NCBI GenBank assembly: GCA_030627025.1
Contig: DAOUSX010000032.1
Coordinates: forward strand, 1 to 8,364
Direction: 5' to 3'
Length of the DNA: 8,364 nt
Source: Dehalococcoidia bacterium
Lineage (GTDB): Bacteria; Chloroflexota; Dehalococcoidia; GIF9; AB-539-J10
Numbering within the stretch: the first letter of the stretch is position 1; every line of letters begins with the position of its first letter. Made by a program: the position numbers and the translations under genes. Of this stretch, positions 5,628 to 8,364 are shown piece by piece. The notes below the pieces were generated by a model. That model saw only the letters and a list, made by a program, of their open reading frames with translations, had not been told where the DNA came from and searched no databases.

Positions 5628-6791
5628 ATGGGAAGAGCAGTTGCAGTTATTGGAACAGGGCAAACGAAGCACGGTAGAAGAGATGATTTAAGTTATCCCG
5701 ATTTGGTCAGAGAGGCAGTGAAGAAGGTATTTGAGGATGCGGGAATAACTCCCAGGGATGTGGATGGTGTCGTTTATGGTAGCATGCCCTCCATGATGGA
5801 GGGGGTTGCCTACAACCATTTTTACTTTGCTGATGCTCTGCGTGTAGTGGGCAAGCCACTATTGAGGACGGAAACCTGTGGCTCTACGGGGCAGTCTGTA
5901 GCCCATACAGCTATTCACTGGGTTGCCTCGGGAATGGCGGATGTTATCTTGGCTATTGCTTCAGAGAAAGAGAATGAGGGCGATGCACAAGCAACTATGA
6001 TGACAATACTTGAACCATTCCTGCAGGTGGTGATCGGTGGTGCCCCCATAGCCTTCTCGTTACAATCTCGCGAGTGGATGGGATATTATCACATTGATGA
6101 TGCTAAGGCCAGGGAGGCTGCATCAATAGTATCGGTAGATTCCCACGATGGTGGCCTTGCTAATCCCCTTGCCCACATCAGAGTGAAGCTCAGTAAAGAA
6201 GATATTACAAACGCCCCGATCATTACCTATCCCGTTCGATTTTATGATGTTTGTCCTATATCGGATGGCGCTTGTGCTGTGATCTTCGCCTCGGAGGAGA
6301 AGGCTAAGAAAATTTGTAAAAAGCCTGCCTGGGTTAAAGGGATAGGTTTCAGAGGTGAAGAATATTTTATTGGTGATAGCAGTAAAGCGGTGTGGCAAAG
6401 CACCATTGAGGCATCTAAGGAAGCTTATAAGGAGGCAGGTATCACTAACCCTCTAAAGGAGCTAGATGTAGCCGAGGTATATAATCCTTTTAGTTACCAG
6501 GAATTGATGTTTTTGGAGTGTTTGGGGCTGTGTCCTCCCGGAGAGGCTCCTGACTATGTAATTAAAGGCACATTTTCGCCCGGTGGTGAGCTTCCCTGTG
6601 ACCCCTCAGGCGGTGTTCTTTGTACCAATCCCATTGGTGCTGCTGGGCTTATCAGGGTAGCTGAGGCAGCATTGCAAGTTACTGGCAAGGCTGGAGAACA
6701 TCAAGTTGAAGGGGCAAAATTAGCCCTCTCCCATGCTATGGGAGGCGCCATGCAATTTAATGGGGTAACGATACTTGGCTCAGAACTATAG
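5628..6791 (+). CDS. Thiolase-like protein B, with nucleophile-position cysteine (SCP-x/BbsB-type)
   Basis: This 387-residue thiolase-fold protein opens AVAVIGTGQTKHG and has LLRTETCGSTGQS (78-90), where C84 sits at the acyl-accepting cysteine position. Later come MADVILAIASE (103-113), ISDGACAVIFASEEKA (211-226), LDVAEVYNPFSYQELMFLE (279-297), PSGGVLCTNPIGAAG (326-340) and HAMGGAMQFNG near the C-terminus. Usual SCP-x thiolases have histidine in an HDCF motif and in GHP; here these are Y285 and N334. The second catalytic cysteine of classical thiolases is also missing. A tyrosine at the first place recalls the Ltp2-type retro-aldolases. Plausible roles are thiolysis of an unusual 3-ketoacyl-CoA, as in BbsB, or carbon-carbon cleavage of a 3-hydroxyacyl-CoA. 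It lies between the two DUF35 genes (20 nt after the first, 16 nt before the second), so a multi-subunit complex is likely. The family is clear, the reaction is not. Confidence 0.88.
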   Translation: MGRAVAVIGTGQTKHGRRDDLSYPDLVREAVKKVFEDAGITPRDVDGVVYGSMPSMMEGVAYNHFYFADALRVVGKPLLRTETCGSTGQSVAHTAIHWVASGMADVILAIASEKENEGDAQATMMTILEPFLQVVIGGAPIAFSLQSREWMGYYHIDDAKAREAASIVSVDSHDGGLANPLAHIRVKLSKEDITNAPIITYPVRFYDVCPISDGACAVIFASEEKAKKICKKPAWVKGIGFRGEEYFIGDSSKAVWQSTIEASKEAYKEAGITNPLKELDVAEVYNPFSYQELMFLECLGLCPPGEAPDYVIKGTFSPGGELPCDPSGGVLCTNPIGAAGLIRVAEAALQVTGKAGEHQVEGAKLALSHAMGGAMQFNGVTILGSEL

Positions 6792-6807
6792 AAAAAGGAG
6801 GACTTAG

Positions 6808-7332
6808 ATGGCAGAGAAGTATAAAGTAGATAAAGACCTGGTTAGGATGGAGATAGTGGATTTTACATTCCCCGAAAAGGAATATCGGACAAGTAGGCAT
6901 GATACGGTTCTTCCCTATAATTGGGCTCTGGGTCCAACGTGGACGAGGTTCTTCGATGGCTTAAAAGAGGGGAAGATATTAGGCACCAGGTGCAAAAAGT
7001 GTAACAAAGTTCTTGTTCCAGCAAGGACATTTTGCCCCATTTGTTATGAAGATATGCAGGAGTGGATTGAGCTTCCCCAAGAAGGCAGTATAGAAACATG
7101 GTGTCTTGTTAACTATAAATATTACGGGCAAGTTAAGGAACCACCATATATAATAGCGCAAATACACCTGGATAAAGCCGATTGTAGCCTGACGCATTTT
7201 ATTGGCGGTTTTAATTTATCCGACCCTGACAAGGTGAGGGGAAAAATGAAGACTGTGTCACGGGTCAAGGCCGTATGGAGCAAGGAAAAACACGGTGATA
7301 TCTATGATATCGCCCATTTCAAGCCTGTTTAA
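6808..7332 (+). CDS. DUF35 protein B: Zn-ribbon and OB-fold partner of thiolase-like enzymes
   Basis: A 174-residue paralogue of the upstream DUF35 protein. The zinc ligands are C62, C65, C76 and C79 with the same 2-10-2 spacing, preceded by LGPTWTRFFDGLKEGKI (41-57) and followed by the OB-fold barrel (SIETWCLVNYKYYG onward). It differs in about 18 extra N-terminal residues rich in charge and aromatics (VRMEIVDFTFPEKEYRTSR). The start at 6808 is supported by AAGGAGG (6795-6801) six bases upstream, so the extension appears real. Sixteen bases separate it from thiolase B, which makes that protein its likely partner. It would act as the docking or substrate-channelling subunit of a cytoplasmic thiolase or aldolase complex. 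Two DUF35 and two thiolase-fold genes in strict alternation point to duplication of a two-gene unit followed by divergence. Confidence 0.88.
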   Translation: MAEKYKVDKDLVRMEIVDFTFPEKEYRTSRHDTVLPYNWALGPTWTRFFDGLKEGKILGTRCKKCNKVLVPARTFCPICYEDMQEWIELPQEGSIETWCLVNYKYYGQVKEPPYIIAQIHLDKADCSLTHFIGGFNLSDPDKVRGKMKTVSRVKAVWSKEKHGDIYDIAHFKPV

Positions 7333-7374
7333 GTAACGCACGGGGTTGATTGTTCTTGCTAAAGGAGAGGAAAC

Positions 7375-7833
7375 ATGGATATGTGGAAGGGCAAGAAATA
7401 TTTCGATGATTTTGAAATTGGTGACAAACTGGGGCCAACGAGGGCAAGAACGGTCACCGAGACTGATATTGTGAATTTTGCTTCTCTGACCGGCGATTGG
7501 TTTCAACTTCATACCGATGTGGAATTTGCCAAGAAGAGCATGTTTGGGGAGAGGATAGCTCATGGAATGCTGGTGCTCTCGATAGCCTCAGCGCTGGCAC
7601 CTCCTTATGACCTGGCGTTTCTTGCTTTTTACGGCATAGATAGGGTTAGGTTTACTGCACCGGTGAAGATCGGTGATACGATTCATGTAGAAGCAGAAGT
7701 AATTGACAAAAAGGAGAGGGAAGGAAATACCGGCACTGTTACTTTGAGGGCCTATGTTAAAAACCAAAGGGATGAAAATGTGACTGTTTGGGATGCTAAG
7801 GTGTTACTTGCCAAGCGTGAAAAAGCAGCTTGA
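7375..7833 (+). CDS. MaoC-like (R)-specific enoyl-CoA hydratase
   Basis: A complete 152-residue single hot-dog-fold protein that probably adds water to a 2,3-enoyl-CoA to give a 3-hydroxyacyl-CoA. The hydratase-2 motif is present: D41 and H46 (GDWFQLHTD) in the dyad spacing of D-x-N-P-x-H, followed by A52 and the I-A-H63-G64 segment. The asparagine and proline of the usual motif are replaced by F43 and Q44, so the substrate pocket may differ. The beta core (RVRFTAPVKIGDTIHVEAEV) is typical. AAAGGAG at 7361-7367 sits seven bases before the ATG at 7375; an in-frame ATG at 7381 is less well placed. It follows the second DUF35 gene by 42 nt and closes the operon. In steroid side-chain degradation a MaoC/DUF35 hydratase and an Ltp aldolase act in sequence, which makes this neighbourhood suggestive. 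It could also be a dehydratase working in reverse. Confidence 0.88.
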   Translation: MDMWKGKKYFDDFEIGDKLGPTRARTVTETDIVNFASLTGDWFQLHTDVEFAKKSMFGERIAHGMLVLSIASALAPPYDLAFLAFYGIDRVRFTAPVKIGDTIHVEAEVIDKKEREGNTGTVTLRAYVKNQRDENVTVWDAKVLLAKREKAA

Positions 7834-7836
7834 ATC

Positions 7837-7988
7837 TATTATGAGCAGGTCGAGAGACTCACACTGGAAGAGATGCGTCAGTGGACTGTAAGGGCTGTCA
7901 TGATAGAACAGCGTTTGTGTTTTGAGATACCGAGTTGACCTTCAATGAGTTAGATGAGAAGGTCAGCAGGCAGAATAAAATAATCTAG
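7837..7988 (+). pseudogene. Possible broken small reading frame after the MaoC gene
   Basis: Two short frames in succession read like one small helical, charged protein split by a frameshift. The first (7837-7935, stop 7936-7938) includes LTLEEMRQWTVRAVMIEQRL and ends FEIPS. The second (7935-7985, stop 7986-7988) reads LTFNELDEKVSRQNKII. They join where one added base, or two removed, would restore a single frame. There is an ATG at 7873 with only a weak GGAAG upstream. The first frame is in phase with the MaoC gene beyond its stop codon, but MaoC is already full length. I do not recognise the product. Chance is a real alternative for pieces this short. Confidence 0.22.
7936..7965. promoter_or_regulatory. 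Inverted repeat TGACCTTC-14 nt-GAAGGTCA
   Basis: Perfect 8-bp arms (7936-7943 and 7958-7965) flank a 14-nt spacer. No T-run follows, so an intrinsic terminator is unlikely. A DNA-binding site for a dimeric regulator of the downstream dehydrogenase, or an mRNA hairpin between the two transcription units, would fit. It lies within the possible broken reading frame. Confidence 0.35.
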
Positions 7989-8018
7989 CACTGTAACAGT
8001 CAATTGCTAGGCTATACT
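7985..8018 (+). promoter_or_regulatory. Nested inverted repeats followed by a -10-like box, before the second dehydrogenase
   Basis: Outer arms CTAGCA (7985-7990) and TGCTAG (8005-8010) enclose a perfect small palindrome ACTGT-A-ACAGT (7990-8000). TATACT (8013-8018) follows directly and resembles a -10 box, but no good -35 stands 16-18 nt upstream. The missing -35 and the dyads in its place suggest an activator-dependent or repressor-controlled start for the gene at 8059. Assignment is tentative. Confidence 0.35.
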
Positions 8019-8058
8019 AGAATACATCCACAGTAGCGATTGATAACAGGAGGTGGCG

Positions 8059-8364
8059 ATGGATTTCAGCTTTAACGAGGAAGAGGAAGCATTCAGGAAG
8101 GAGGTTCGCGATTGGATTAAAAAGGAGACTCCGAAACGATGGTTTGAGCTTGACCCATTGTTGTGGGAGGAGACCGATGAGTCTTGGGCTATTTCTCGTG
8201 AGTTTCAAAAAAAATTGGGACAGAAAGGTTGGTTGGCACCAGCATACCCTGAGCAATATGGCGGATTAGAGATGAGCCACATGAAACGGCTTATCCTTGC
8301 CGAAGAGCTATCCTACAATAAGGCACCAGTAGGCGTAGAAACGGAGATCGCAGTAAACTGGGTA
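8059..8364 (+). CDS. Acyl-CoA dehydrogenase, N-terminus only (runs off right edge)
   Basis: The first 102 residues are present and open at the window edge. They match the N-terminal helical domain of the acyl-CoA dehydrogenase family: MDFSFNEEEEAFRKEVRDWI, then a W-x-x-FQKKLGQKGWLAPAYPEQYGG segment (about 43-69) and LILAEELSYNKAPVG (79-93). The tryptophan-rich insert around residues 28-43 and the AYPEQYGG and EELSYNKAP pattern are typical of the group containing the steroid enzymes ChsE/FadE rather than the short-chain enzymes. AGGAGGT at 8048-8054 precedes the ATG at 8059. The gene is co-directional with the thiolase operon but 225 nt away with its own possible control region. It probably provides an oxidation step for the same pathway. 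Many members of this group work as heteromers, so a second dehydrogenase gene may follow outside the window. Confidence 0.85.
   Translation, partial: MDFSFNEEEEAFRKEVRDWIKKETPKRWFELDPLLWEETDESWAISREFQKKLGQKGWLAPAYPEQYGGLEMSHMKRLILAEELSYNKAPVGVETEIAVNWV

Overview
The window reads as a bacterial chromosome segment devoted to acyl-CoA chemistry. Bacteria rather than archaea is suggested by strong Shine-Dalgarno sites before nearly every gene and by three good sigma-70-type promoters, one of them a perfect TTGACA-17 nt-TATAAT. Codon use is rich in ATA, AGA and AGG. Gene content (acyl-CoA ligase, several acyl-CoA dehydrogenases, MaoC hydratase, thiolase-fold proteins paired with DUF35 Zn-ribbon/OB-fold proteins) is typical of anaerobic or facultative degraders such as Desulfobacterota or Dehalococcoidia. 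I cannot decide the phylum from the sequence alone.

Layout: (1) 1-99, minus strand, the first 33 codons of an FGGY-type sugar kinase, leaving through the left edge. (2) 100-480, a divergent intergenic region with a perfect-consensus promoter for the kinase, a roughly 140-nt leader with short open frames, and a promoter with overlapping dyads for the next gene. (3) 481-2280, plus strand, an AMP-forming acyl-CoA synthetase. (4) 2353-3498, minus strand, an isovaleryl-CoA-dehydrogenase-type acyl-CoA dehydrogenase, convergent with the synthetase and with its own promoter. (5) 3499-3946, a second divergent intergenic region with a 23-bp tandem repeat. (6) 3947-7833, a tight plus-strand operon: thiolase-like A, DUF35 A, thiolase-like B, DUF35 B, MaoC hydratase. 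(7) 7834-8058, a spacer with inverted repeats and an apparently broken small reading frame. (8) 8059-8364, the start of a second acyl-CoA dehydrogenase, leaving through the right edge.

How the parts may work together (inference): the ligase activates an acid, a dehydrogenase makes the 2,3-enoyl-CoA, MaoC hydrates it, and the thiolase-fold/DUF35 complex cleaves the carbon chain. No 3-hydroxyacyl-CoA dehydrogenase is present in the window. The two thiolase-fold proteins are unequal: B keeps a cysteine at the nucleophile position and A does not. Both lack the two histidines expected of SCP-x-type thiolases. This duplicated, asymmetric thiolase/DUF35 set is the most interesting system here. It recalls both BbsA/BbsB (benzoylsuccinyl-CoA thiolase) and Ltp2/ChsH2 (steroid side-chain retro-aldolase) but matches neither exactly.
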